Shown here: positions 27,030 to 34,288 of the stretch, piece by piece
Position numbering within the stretch: position 1 is the stretch's first letter
How the letters are laid out: the number at the start of each line of letters is the position of its first letter
Source of the DNA: an uncultured Bacteroidales bacterium
Lineage (GTDB): Bacteria > Bacteroidota > Bacteroidia > Bacteroidales > UBA1715
DNA: 38,611 nucleotides
Direction of reading: 5' to 3'
Assembly (NCBI GenBank): GCA_937892155.1
Contig: CALAUG010000069.1
Coordinates: forward strand, 1-38,611
Notes under the pieces: model-generated
The model's database searches: none
What the model saw: the letters and a program-made list of their open reading frames with translations, nothing else
What the model was told of the DNA's origin: nothing
Program-made: the position numbers and the translations under genes

Positions 27030-28763
27030 ATGGGTTTTATATCAACGAATAACGTAAAGGGAGATATTTTTGGTGGCATAACGGCAGGAATTGTTGCATT
27101 GCCTTTGGCATTGGCCTTTGGTATTCAAGCTTTTGGTGGTGTTAACGATCCTAATGCAAGTGCAGTAGGTGCATTGGCTGGATTAATAGGTGCAACAATG
27201 TTGGGCTTTTTTGCGGCTTTATTTGGTGGTTGCCATTCTCAAATTAGTGGTCCAACGGGACCAATGACGGTTATCACAGCATCGCTAATATCTGGTATTT
27301 GGGCTTCTCAACAGGCTGCAGGTGCATCTTTTGAAGATGCAATTCCTACGATTCTGTTGTCTATGTCGTTGGCAGGAATTTTCTGTGGTGTCTTCCAAAT
27401 ATTGTTTGGTATATGTAAAATCGGGAAATATATCCGTTATATTCCGTATCCAGTGTTGTCTGGATTTATGAGTGGTATTGGAATCATCATTATTTTACAG
27501 CAGATATATCCACTTATTGGTTTAAAATCCCCAGTGTTAGTGGTAGATATGATTTTAGAATTTCCGGAACGTGTATCTGCGGGCGTTTCGCTGCAGGCAT
27601 TAATGTTGGGCTTAGGAACTATCGTAATTATTTACTTATTCCCGTTCATTACAAAAAAAATACCTGCGACGTTGGTGGCTCTTATTGTTATGACGATTGT
27701 CTCGTTGTTTATTGCTGATTTTCCAACGACGTTGACTATTGGTGAAATTCCTTCTGGTTTCCCTCTACCTTTCTTTATGAAAGACGGGATAGATTTGTCA
27801 GCCGTGAATTGGGGCGTTATCTTAAAATCATCGGTTATTCCAGGATTAACCTTGGCTGGTTTGGGTTCTATAGATACGTTGTTGACTTCGGTAGTTGCCG
27901 ATAATATTACGAAAACAAAGCACGACAGCAATAAAGAACTTATCGGTCAAGGTGTCGGAAATGCTGTTGCTGCGATGTTCTGCGGAATTGGTGGAGCTGG
28001 AGCCACTATGCGAACTGTTGTAAATGTAAAGAGTGGTGGCCGTTCGCAAATTTCGGGAATGGTCCATTCATTATTCCTTTTGGCCATCTTGTTGGGTTTG
28101 GGTTCAATAGTAAAATTTGTGCCTCTTTCGGTATTGGCAGGAATATTGATTTCTGTCGGCATTGGAATTATTGATTTCAGAGGCTCAAAGGATTTGTTGC
28201 GTATTCCAAAATCGGACGCGTTTGTGTTGATAATAGTACTGCTGACTACAGTCTTTGTAGATTTGCTTACTGCAGTTGGTATTGGTATGGTAATAGCTTG
28301 TGTTCTGTTTATGAAGCGTACAAGTGATTTTGTGGAAAATTCTTACACATCGGGAGAATTGCAGGAATTCAATCCACATTCACCATGGGCTGACGAGGAA
28401 GGTTTTCCCGAAGAAGTCCGTCACAAAGTTTTTATTCAACGACTTGATGGTCCAGTATTTTTCGGCTCTGTAACTAAGTTCAATGAGGTGATGCATGCAG
28501 TTCCTGAGAATGTTGAGGTTGTTATTATCCGAATGAAACGTGTTTCCTTTATGGATCAGTCGGGATTGTACGCAATGGAAACGGCCATAAAAGATTTACA
28601 AAATCGTGGCATTCGAGTATTGATGACTATTATTCAGCCACAACCAATGAAATTGTTGACAAAATTGGACGTCATACCAGGACTGATTCCGACAGAAGAT
28701 ACATTTGAAACTTTTAAGGATTGTACTGATTTTATACGTGCAACATATTTGGAAAACAAGTAA
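27030..28763 (+). CDS. SulP-family anion transporter with STAS domain
   Basis: 577 residues. The transmembrane domain (about 10-440) starts with the SulP signature region (GITAGIVALPLALAFGIQAFGG) and includes GGCHSQISGPTGPM. A C-terminal cytoplasmic STAS domain (about 465-570) contains FMDQSG, the conserved phosphorylation-site region of STAS folds. SulP proteins carry sulfate, bicarbonate, dicarboxylates or other anions, often with Na+ or H+; the substrate cannot be read from sequence. The gene is divergent from trkA and convergent with rarA across a 46-bp gap in which I saw no convincing terminator hairpin. Confidence 0.92.
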   Translation: MGFISTNNVKGDIFGGITAGIVALPLALAFGIQAFGGVNDPNASAVGALAGLIGATMLGFFAALFGGCHSQISGPTGPMTVITASLISGIWASQQAAGASFEDAIPTILLSMSLAGIFCGVFQILFGICKIGKYIRYIPYPVLSGFMSGIGIIIILQQIYPLIGLKSPVLVVDMILEFPERVSAGVSLQALMLGLGTIVIIYLFPFITKKIPATLVALIVMTIVSLFIADFPTTLTIGEIPSGFPLPFFMKDGIDLSAVNWGVILKSSVIPGLTLAGLGSIDTLLTSVVADNITKTKHDSNKELIGQGVGNAVAAMFCGIGGAGATMRTVVNVKSGGRSQISGMVHSLFLLAILLGLGSIVKFVPLSVLAGILISVGIGIIDFRGSKDLLRIPKSDAFVLIIVLLTTVFVDLLTAVGIGMVIACVLFMKRTSDFVENSYTSGELQEFNPHSPWADEEGFPEEVRHKVFIQRLDGPVFFGSVTKFNEVMHAVPENVEVVIIRMKRVSFMDQSGLYAMETAIKDLQNRGIRVLMTIIQPQPMKLLTKLDVIPGLIPTEDTFETFKDCTDFIRATYLENK

Positions 28764-28809
28764 GATCAGTTAAGCGTCAAGCAACAGGAACTTTTGGGCA
28801 ACTTGCATC

Positions 28810-30093
28810 TTAAAAATCGTATTTGTCGTTCCACAACGACTGCATGTATTTTTTAGTTTCTTCTTCGCGCTTATTTGTAGCAGCTTTCCAGAATGCAGTG
28901 TGTGATAACTCCTCTGGCATAAATTCCTGTTTTACAAAATGACCAGGATAATCGTGTGAATATTTGTAGCCGTCTCCGTAGTTAAGCTGTTCCATTAATT
29001 TTGTAGGTGCGTTCCGTAAATGCAGAGGAACAGGTAACATGCCAGATTTACGTATTTCTCCTAAGGCAGCGTCAACAGCTAAATAAGCGGAATTACTTTT
29101 GGGTGATGTAGCCAAATAAACGGTAGTTTCTGATAAAATAATCCGTGCTTCGGGCATACCGATAACGGAAATTGCGTTAAAACAACTCTGTGCCAGTAGT
29201 AACGCATTGGGATTTGCCAGGCCAACGTCTTCTGCTGCGGAAATTAATAATCTACGGGCAATAAATTTAATATCTTCTCCGCCTTCAAGCATACGGGCAA
29301 GCCAATATACTGCGGCATTTGGATCGCTACCGCGAATGGATTTTATGAAAGCGGAAATAATATCATAATGTTGTTCACCACCTTTGTCGTACAATGCAAT
29401 GTTTTCTTGTAGTGTGTTGGTTACGATATCGTTGGTGATGGTTATTTTTGTTTTGCCAGCTTGTGCGTTGACCACAATTTCAAGTACGTTGAGTAATTTA
29501 CGTGCGTCTCCGCCAGAGAACCGCATTAGTGCTTCTTCTTCTTGAAGCTCAATATTCATTTCTTTAAGCAATACATCTTCGCGTAATGCCTTTTGTATGA
29601 GCGTTTGTAAATCTTCCCGCTCAAGAGACTTTAGCACATATACTTGGCAACGGGAAAGTAATGGCGAAATGACTTCAAATGATGGATTTTCCGTTGTGGC
29701 TCCAATCAGTGTCACTGTTCCGTTTTCAACTGCGGCAAGTAATGAATCCTGTTGTGATTTGTTGAAACGATGAATTTCGTCGATGAACAAAAGAGGATTG
29801 GGAGAGTCAAAAAATTGTAATTGCTTTGCTTTTTCAAGTACTTCGCGAACCTCTTTAACACCGGAGTTAACAGCGCTGAGCGTGAAAAATGGACGTTCCA
29901 GACTTTGCGAAATGATTTGTGCAAGAGTTGTTTTTCCAACACCAGGAGGACCCCATAAAATCATTGATGAAATTCTTCCTGATTCTATGGTGTTACGTAA
30001 TACCGCGCCTTTGGCAACAAGATGTTTCTGCCCAAGATAGTCATCAAGGGATTTTGGTCGCATTCGTTCTGCCAGAGGTTGCTGAAGGCTCAT
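28810..30093 (-). CDS. rarA: Replication-associated recombination protein A (AAA+ ATPase RarA/MgsA)
   Basis: 427 residues, typical length. RarA is a DNA-dependent ATPase of the clamp-loader class that acts at stalled replication forks. Visible are the Walker A G-P-P-G-V-G-K-T-T at residues 48-56, the Walker B/DEIH box (LLFIDEIHRFNKSQQD), sensor region GATTENPSFEV, arginine-finger region LLSRCQVY, and the C-terminal MgsA domain (GSDPNAAVYWLARMLEGGED onward). Its ATG overlaps the cdaA stop by four bases (ATGA at 30093-30090), so the two are co-translated. Confidence 0.96.
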   Translation of the reverse strand: MSLQQPLAERMRPKSLDDYLGQKHLVAKGAVLRNTIESGRISSMILWGPPGVGKTTLAQIISQSLERPFFTLSAVNSGVKEVREVLEKAKQLQFFDSPNPLLFIDEIHRFNKSQQDSLLAAVENGTVTLIGATTENPSFEVISPLLSRCQVYVLKSLEREDLQTLIQKALREDVLLKEMNIELQEEEALMRFSGGDARKLLNVLEIVVNAQAGKTKITITNDIVTNTLQENIALYDKGGEQHYDIISAFIKSIRGSDPNAAVYWLARMLEGGEDIKFIARRLLISAAEDVGLANPNALLLAQSCFNAISVIGMPEARIILSETTVYLATSPKSNSAYLAVDAALGEIRKSGMLPVPLHLRNAPTKLMEQLNYGDGYKYSHDYPGHFVKQEFMPEELSHTAFWKAATNKREEETKKYMQSLWNDKYDF

Positions 30094-30881
30094 TTCACTT
30101 CCTGATTATCGTTAATAATTTTGACAAGTTCTTCCTTGTTATCAGTTTCAATAATCTCTCCGCGGAGGCAATAAGAAACCTTACCTGTTTGTTCCGACAC
30201 AATCAATACCAGGGAATCGGTTTCTTCGCTCATTCCGATTGCCGAACGGTGACGCATACCAAATCCCATAGGCAGGTCTGTTTGCTTGGTCATTGGTAAG
30301 ACGCATTTTGCTGCTATTATTTTTTTGCCAACAATAAGAACGGCACCATCGTGTAACGGAGTGTTTTTATAGAATATATTTTGCAGCAATGCCGATGAAA
30401 TTCGTGAATCAATAATTTCACCTGTTGGAACAAATGGTGTCACCGTTTCTTTTCTCCTTGCAATAACGATTAGTGCACCTGTTTTCGATTTTGACATCGT
30501 AAATATTGCATCTGCAATTTCGTCAATGGATTCAGCGGGAATAATTGTTTGGTCAATGTTAAAGATTTTTGATAATCGTTTCCGTCCTTGTGAATGTATA
30601 TACCGGTTACCAATCATAGTTAGGAATCGTCGAATTTCTGTCTGGAATAAAATGACCAATGCTAATCCACCAATACTAATGAATTGTCCGAGAATTCTCG
30701 TCAGCATTTCCATGTGCAAAGCTCTTACTATCAGCCAAATAATATAGAATGCAAGAATTCCAAGAAAGATATTCATTCCAGCAGTACCGCGAATCAATTT
30801 GTAGACTTCGTACATCAGAAGTCCGACCAAAAAGATGTCGACAAAATCAACGAACTGAAATGTAATAAACAATGGTATCAT
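30090..30881 (-). CDS. cdaA: Membrane diadenylate cyclase CdaA (c-di-AMP synthase)
   Basis: 263 residues. Three N-terminal transmembrane segments (about 12-30, 36-54, 66-82) precede the DAC domain (about 105-250) with the catalytic D178-G179-A180 and R210-H211-R212 motifs. It condenses two ATP molecules into c-di-AMP, an essential signal for potassium and turgor control in many bacteria. In the second motif the residue before RHR is Met (GMRHRSA), where many homologues have Thr (GTRHRAA); whether this matters is unknown. It is first in a two-gene operon with rarA. No CdaR-like or folP gene accompanies it within the window. Confidence 0.94.
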   Translation of the reverse strand: MIPLFITFQFVDFVDIFLVGLLMYEVYKLIRGTAGMNIFLGILAFYIIWLIVRALHMEMLTRILGQFISIGGLALVILFQTEIRRFLTMIGNRYIHSQGRKRLSKIFNIDQTIIPAESIDEIADAIFTMSKSKTGALIVIARRKETVTPFVPTGEIIDSRISSALLQNIFYKNTPLHDGAVLIVGKKIIAAKCVLPMTKQTDLPMGFGMRHRSAIGMSEETDSLVLIVSEQTGKVSYCLRGEIIETDNKEELVKIINDNQEVK

Positions 30882-30899
30882 ACAAAATTATGATTTGTT

Positions 30900-30907
30900 C
30901 AAAGATA
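30900..30907 (-). promoter_or_regulatory. Candidate -7 box for the cdaA-rarA operon
   Basis: TATCTTTG on the minus strand fits TAnnTTTG, with its last base 19 nt upstream of the cdaA ATG at 30881. No -33 TTTG is seen at the usual spacing. Confidence 0.45.
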
Positions 30908-30975
30908 TAAAAGTTTGCGGAAAATATACTTGTTTGTAGTTCTCAGTTTTCAGGAGTAAGAAATCGGAGAATAAA

Positions 30976-31006
30976 AAAGGTGAATAACAATTCGTTATTC
31001 ACCTTT
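30976..31006 (-). terminator. Intrinsic terminator of the siaC-like gene
   Basis: AAAGGTGAATAAC (30976-30988) pairs perfectly with GTTATTCACCTTT (30994-31006) around a 5-base loop. The run of A at 30973-30978 reads as a T run on the minus strand, so this ends siaC transcription. Confidence 0.9.
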
Positions 31007-31027
31007 CCCTATATCAATGCAAATTGA

Positions 31028-31408
31028 TTAATCGTCGATTTCCACCATTTCGAATGGTACCTTAATGATTGACTGGTAATCTTGTCCAGCTTCCATCATA
31101 TCTTCGTCGTCGCTTTCGTAGTGCCAACGAACAACAATATCGTGTCCTGCCTTTGCGATTGCTTCAAATTTCTTCAATACATCAAGAATACATTTTGAAG
31201 AAGAAGTATTGAAATATTCCAATTGGATGTTTGCAATAGTTTTTGGTTGTGCCTGATTGGCATATTCATCAAGCCATTCTAGTACAGGTTTGTAGAATTC
31301 TACAGAGTTTTCAGGAATTGAACGTCCCTTAATATCAATAATACCTGTAGTTGCATCGAAATTTAAATCTGGCGTTTTTGCCGTACCTTCCATGTTAATG
31401 TTATTCAT
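31028..31408 (-). CDS. SiaC-family regulatory phosphoprotein (DUF1987)
   Basis: 126 residues, the usual DUF1987 length. The family includes SiaC of Pseudomonas aeruginosa, which is phosphorylated on a threonine by SiaB, dephosphorylated by the PP2C-type phosphatase SiaA, and activates a diguanylate cyclase when unphosphorylated. Here the matching segment YFNTSSSK places a threonine at residue 68, the same number as in SiaC. KGRSIPENSVEFYKPVLEWLDEY is the family signature. Translation may start at M1 or at M6 (EGTAKTPDL), where many relatives begin. No SiaA, SiaB or diguanylate cyclase gene is nearby. The gene is monocistronic, with its own promoter box and terminator. Confidence 0.85.
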   Translation of the reverse strand: MNNINMEGTAKTPDLNFDATTGIIDIKGRSIPENSVEFYKPVLEWLDEYANQAQPKTIANIQLEYFNTSSSKCILDVLKKFEAIAKAGHDIVVRWHYESDDEDMMEAGQDYQSIIKVPFEMVEIDD

Positions 31409-31449
31409 AGCTGAAGAATTTATAGCGTTTCACATTTTTCTATCATTTG

Positions 31450-31457
31450 CAAATATA
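31450..31457 (-). promoter_or_regulatory. Candidate -7 box for the siaC-like gene
   Basis: TATATTTG on the minus strand fits TAnnTTTG, 41 nt before the ATG at 31408. No -33 TTTG is visible. Confidence 0.4.
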
Positions 31458-31523
31458 TCTTTTTTTGAAAAAAATATGCATTTTGCCTACGAAATTTTCA
31501 ATGTACAATTCGCAACTTAATAG

Positions 31524-31531
31524 TATATTTG
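31524..31531 (+). promoter_or_regulatory. Candidate -7 box for the COG0523 GTPase gene
   Basis: TATATTTG fits TAnnTTTG and ends 26 nt before the ATG at 31558. The -33 site is not a clear match. Confidence 0.45.
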
Positions 31532-31557
31532 CCCATATTTATTAAACTTTGAAACAG

Positions 31558-32817
31558 ATGGATAGAATTACGCCAGTATTGCTTCTTACGGGATATCTTG
31601 GAAGTGGAAAGACAACGTTGGTCAATCATATATTATCAAACAAGAAAGGAATAAAATTTGCCGTAATAGTAAATGATATTGGCGAAGTCAATATTGATGC
31701 TGATTTAATCCAGAAAGGCGGAGTAGTTGGGAAGAAAGACGAAAGTCTTGTTGCTCTTCAAAATGGGTGTATATGCTGTACACTTAAAATGGATTTGATA
31801 GAGCAGTTGAACGACATTATGAAAATGGGTCGTTTTGACTATATCGTTATAGAAGCGAGCGGTATTTGTGAGCCGGAGCCTATTGCACGTACGATTTGTT
31901 CAATTCCACAAATGGGTGACGAATACATTCAGTATGGCATGGCGCGATTGGATTGTATAGTCACGGTTGTCGATGCCTTGCGTATGCAGAGTGAATTCTC
32001 GTGTGGCGAAAATCTTACAAAGAAAAATATAGACGAAGAAGACATAGAGAACCTGTTGATTCAACAGATAGAGTTTTGCAATATCGTTGTTCTCAACAAA
32101 GTTGATGAGGTTCAGCCTTCGGAATTGGAGCGAATCAAACAGATTATAAAAGCATTGCAGCCTACGGCAGAAATTATAGAAGCGAATTATGCTGATGTTG
32201 ATTTAGACAAAATTGTAGATACAAAAATGTTCCACTATGACCGTGTTTCAATATCGGCAGCGTGGGTGCAGGAAATAGAAAAACAGGCGACGGAAGAGGA
32301 GGAGCGTGAGGCAAAAGCGGAACATCACCATCATCACGAGGAGCACGAACATCATCATGAACACGAGCATGAACATTGCGACCACAGTGCCGAAGATTGC
32401 CACGACCCGCATTGTCACCATCACCACCATCACGAAGGTGGCGAAGTGGAAGAATATGGCATAGGAACGTTTGTATATTATCGTCGTAAGGCATTCAATC
32501 CGAAAAAGTTTGACAAATATGTGTGCGAGAAATGGCCGAAGACGATTATCCGTGCCAAAGGAGTCTGCTATTTCAGCGACAATACCGATATGTCGTATTT
32601 GTTTGAACAGGCTGGTGTTCAGAAAAAACTGACTGAAGCTGGACTATGGTTTGCGACTGCTCCAAAAGATGAATTTGAGAAAATCGTTCAACAGGAACCA
32701 GGCATTCTCCGTGATTGGGACGACACTTATGGCGATAGAATGGAAAAAATAGTCTTCATTGGACAAAAAATGGATAAAGAACAAATAATCAGCGATTTAG
32801 ATGATTGTTTGGAATAG
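31558..32817 (+). CDS. COG0523/CobW-family metal-chaperone GTPase with histidine-rich loop
   Basis: 419 residues from the ATG at 31558; an upstream TTG at 31549 adds three unconserved residues and is rejected. The GTPase domain has Walker A GYLGSGKTT (12-20), the family metal site C71-I-C73-C74, IEASGICEP, and NKVDE as the guanine-specificity motif. An acidic and histidine-rich insert at about 256-294 contains 21 His and 3 Cys. The C-terminal CobW_C domain follows (about 305-410). COG0523 proteins deliver metals, mostly Zn2+ and sometimes Co2+ or others, to client enzymes using GTP. The metal cannot be told from sequence, although the CxCC motif and His-rich loop favour zinc or a similar ion. 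No client gene is evident nearby. Confidence 0.92.
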   Translation: MDRITPVLLLTGYLGSGKTTLVNHILSNKKGIKFAVIVNDIGEVNIDADLIQKGGVVGKKDESLVALQNGCICCTLKMDLIEQLNDIMKMGRFDYIVIEASGICEPEPIARTICSIPQMGDEYIQYGMARLDCIVTVVDALRMQSEFSCGENLTKKNIDEEDIENLLIQQIEFCNIVVLNKVDEVQPSELERIKQIIKALQPTAEIIEANYADVDLDKIVDTKMFHYDRVSISAAWVQEIEKQATEEEEREAKAEHHHHHEEHEHHHEHEHEHCDHSAEDCHDPHCHHHHHHEGGEVEEYGIGTFVYYRRKAFNPKKFDKYVCEKWPKTIIRAKGVCYFSDNTDMSYLFEQAGVQKKLTEAGLWFATAPKDEFEKIVQQEPGILRDWDDTYGDRMEKIVFIGQKMDKEQIISDLDDCLE

Positions 32818-32823
32818 CAAGCC

Positions 32824-32831
32824 TATCTTTG
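32824..32831 (+). promoter_or_regulatory. Candidate -7 box for the APH-like kinase gene
   Basis: TATCTTTG fits TAnnTTTG, just after the stop of the GTPase gene and 19 nt before the next ATG. A TTG is found 16 nt upstream, not at 19. The two genes may therefore be transcribed separately despite a 33-bp gap. Confidence 0.4.
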
Positions 32832-32850
32832 CAGAAGACACGATACGACT

Positions 32851-33708
32851 ATGCGAAATATAGACTTGAACGAATGGGTGCCAAGTGGGGCTGGGGCAAC
32901 GGCTGCCAGTTATAATCATAAAACTGATACGACTCTTTTGCTTAAAGTATTTTCAAGCGACATTTTGAATGACGACTATGCCGACAAGGAATTTCAGCTC
33001 TCAAAAGATGTTGATGCTCTTGGAATCCGTACGCCAAAAGCTCTGGAAATGGGTGTTGTAGGCACTTCAAAAGCCATAATTTATGAGAGAATTACAGGTA
33101 AGAAATCTCTATCACGGTTGTGTGCCGATAATCCCGAAAAGATTTCTGAATATGCGGTATTATTCGCACGTGAATGCCACAAACTGCATGGAACATCTTG
33201 CAACATACAGAATTTCCCATCGAGAAAAGAACAGGTTCTCAAGGCTGTTAAAGAACATAAAGGCTATAGTAACTGCACCAAGCAAGTAGTGGAAAAACTT
33301 GTGGGTTTGTTAGACGACACTTCTACTTGTCTTCATGGTGATTTGCAAACTGGTAATCTGATTATTGCTCATGATACTCCATATTGGATAGACCTTGGTT
33401 GTTTTGCCTGGGGTAACCCTATGTACGACCTTGCGTGTTTGTATTTTTTCTGTTGCCATCCAATTGGCCAAATTTTGGGGAGAACACTGTGTCATTTAAA
33501 ACGTCCGCAATTGCGTTGTTTTTGGAATGCTTTTGCCCGCGAATATTCACCACAGAATAGCGATGCATTTACAGAATCGGTCAGCCGATACGTTGTGCCG
33601 TACCTTGTTTACACAATTAGCATAGAATCGTATGGAAAACTGACTTTACGTGTGTTTGATGCGTATATCAACCATCTGTGTAGGAAAATAGAAAAACGAA
33701 AAAGCTGA
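32851..33708 (+). CDS. Aminoglycoside phosphotransferase-like kinase (TIGR02172-like)
   Basis: 285 residues with an APH/choline-kinase fold. The catalytic loop H162-G-D164-L-Q-T-G-N169 and the metal-binding D181 in W-I-D-L-G are intact. The N-lobe begins with GAGATAASYNHKTDTTLLLKVF, with the likely ATP-site lysine in LLKVF. It resembles the family named TIGR02172, whose substrate is unknown. Nothing suggests an antibiotic-resistance cassette: there are no mobile elements and base use matches its neighbours. The substrate could be a small molecule or a sugar. It lies 33 bp downstream of the COG0523 GTPase gene on the same strand. Confidence 0.8.
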   Translation: MRNIDLNEWVPSGAGATAASYNHKTDTTLLLKVFSSDILNDDYADKEFQLSKDVDALGIRTPKALEMGVVGTSKAIIYERITGKKSLSRLCADNPEKISEYAVLFARECHKLHGTSCNIQNFPSRKEQVLKAVKEHKGYSNCTKQVVEKLVGLLDDTSTCLHGDLQTGNLIIAHDTPYWIDLGCFAWGNPMYDLACLYFFCCHPIGQILGRTLCHLKRPQLRCFWNAFAREYSPQNSDAFTESVSRYVVPYLVYTISIESYGKLTLRVFDAYINHLCRKIEKRKS

Positions 33709-33916
33709 TACCTTTCCCCAAAAATGGGCTGATCTAATTTTTCAAAGACGACGATGTTCAAACACCGATAAAATATACGTGGAAGCAACATTCCAAACGT
33801 TTGTTCTTCCATTGGATTCAAGACTATGTTTTGAAAAAAAATAATTGTCATTTTTTCTGTTTTTTACCAAAAAGAGTTTGTTTTTCAAACAAATCAAAAA
33901 ATGGCATTTTTTCTAG

Positions 33917-33958
33917 ATAGTTAGGGAGTTTGAACTGCATAACTATGTAGTTTGAACT
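33917..33958. repeat. 22-bp-spaced direct repeat AGTTTGAACT, with ATAGTTA/TAACTAT inverted repeat
   Basis: AGTTTGAACT occurs at 33927-33936 and 33949-33958, two helical turns apart. ATAGTTA (33917-33923) and TAACTAT (33939-33945) form an inverted repeat interleaved with it. The arrangement could be an operator, but no regulator gene is seen. Confidence 0.45.
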
Positions 33959-34261
33959 AGTAGGCCTTATCGTATTTTTTCGGTCTTAATTGTTGAATTT
34001 GAAAAATAGAAATCACTTTTTTTATTTTTTATAAAAAAGAACGTGTTTTCCCATCGTACACTTCATCAAAAATTGTACAATATCTAATTAGCCCCCAAAT
34101 GAAGAATTTGTAAAAAATTTCTCGTGCGTTTACGTATTTGACTAAAACCAACCAATTACGTAAGACAATAAATTAAAAATTATGATGTTCCACTATCTCA
34201 AAATGTGAATTGTTTTTTATTTCAAATTGAATGATTTTTCCTTTTGTATTCGATAAATATG

Positions 34262-34269
34262 TATTTTTG
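34262..34269 (+). promoter_or_regulatory. Candidate -7 box for the hsd operon
   Basis: TATTTTTG fits TAnnTTTG and ends 19 nt before the hsdR ATG at 34289. A TTTG lies 15 nt upstream of the box, shorter than the usual 19. Confidence 0.45.
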
Positions 34270-34288
34270 AAATTGTATTATTTTGCTT

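Larger units (their letters stand above)
33709..34288. other. AT-rich intergenic region before the restriction-modification operon
   Basis: A stretch of about 580 bp without a convincing gene. It is very AT-rich and holds several small repeats: the palindrome CAAACGTTTG near 33794, the hairpin GTTTG-ttttt-CAAAC (33876-33890), the palindrome AAAAAATGgCATTTTTT (33896-33912), CATTTTTTCT twice (33849 and 33905), and AGTTTGAACT twice at 22-bp spacing (33927 and 33949). A minus-strand frame of 80 codons (33609-33851) overlaps the kinase gene and has no recognisable content. The hsdR promoter box is at the right end. No RNA gene was recognised. Confidence 0.6.

Noticed and set aside
28764..28809. 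Terminator between convergent SulP and rarA genes
   Set aside because: Only 46 bp and no stable hairpin with T run could be found by eye.
32323..32439. Histidine tag or vector contamination
   Set aside because: The His run is irregular, mixed with Glu, Asp and Cys, uses both His codons and sits at the known variable loop of COG0523 GTPases.
32851..33708. Antibiotic-resistance aminoglycoside phosphotransferase
   Set aside because: Only the general kinase motifs match; there is no mobile-element context or close resemblance to known resistance enzymes.
33609..33851. 80-codon minus-strand frame possibly marking a gene remnant
   Set aside because: Overlaps the end of the APH-like kinase gene; no family is recognisable and there are no terminal repeats of an insertion sequence.
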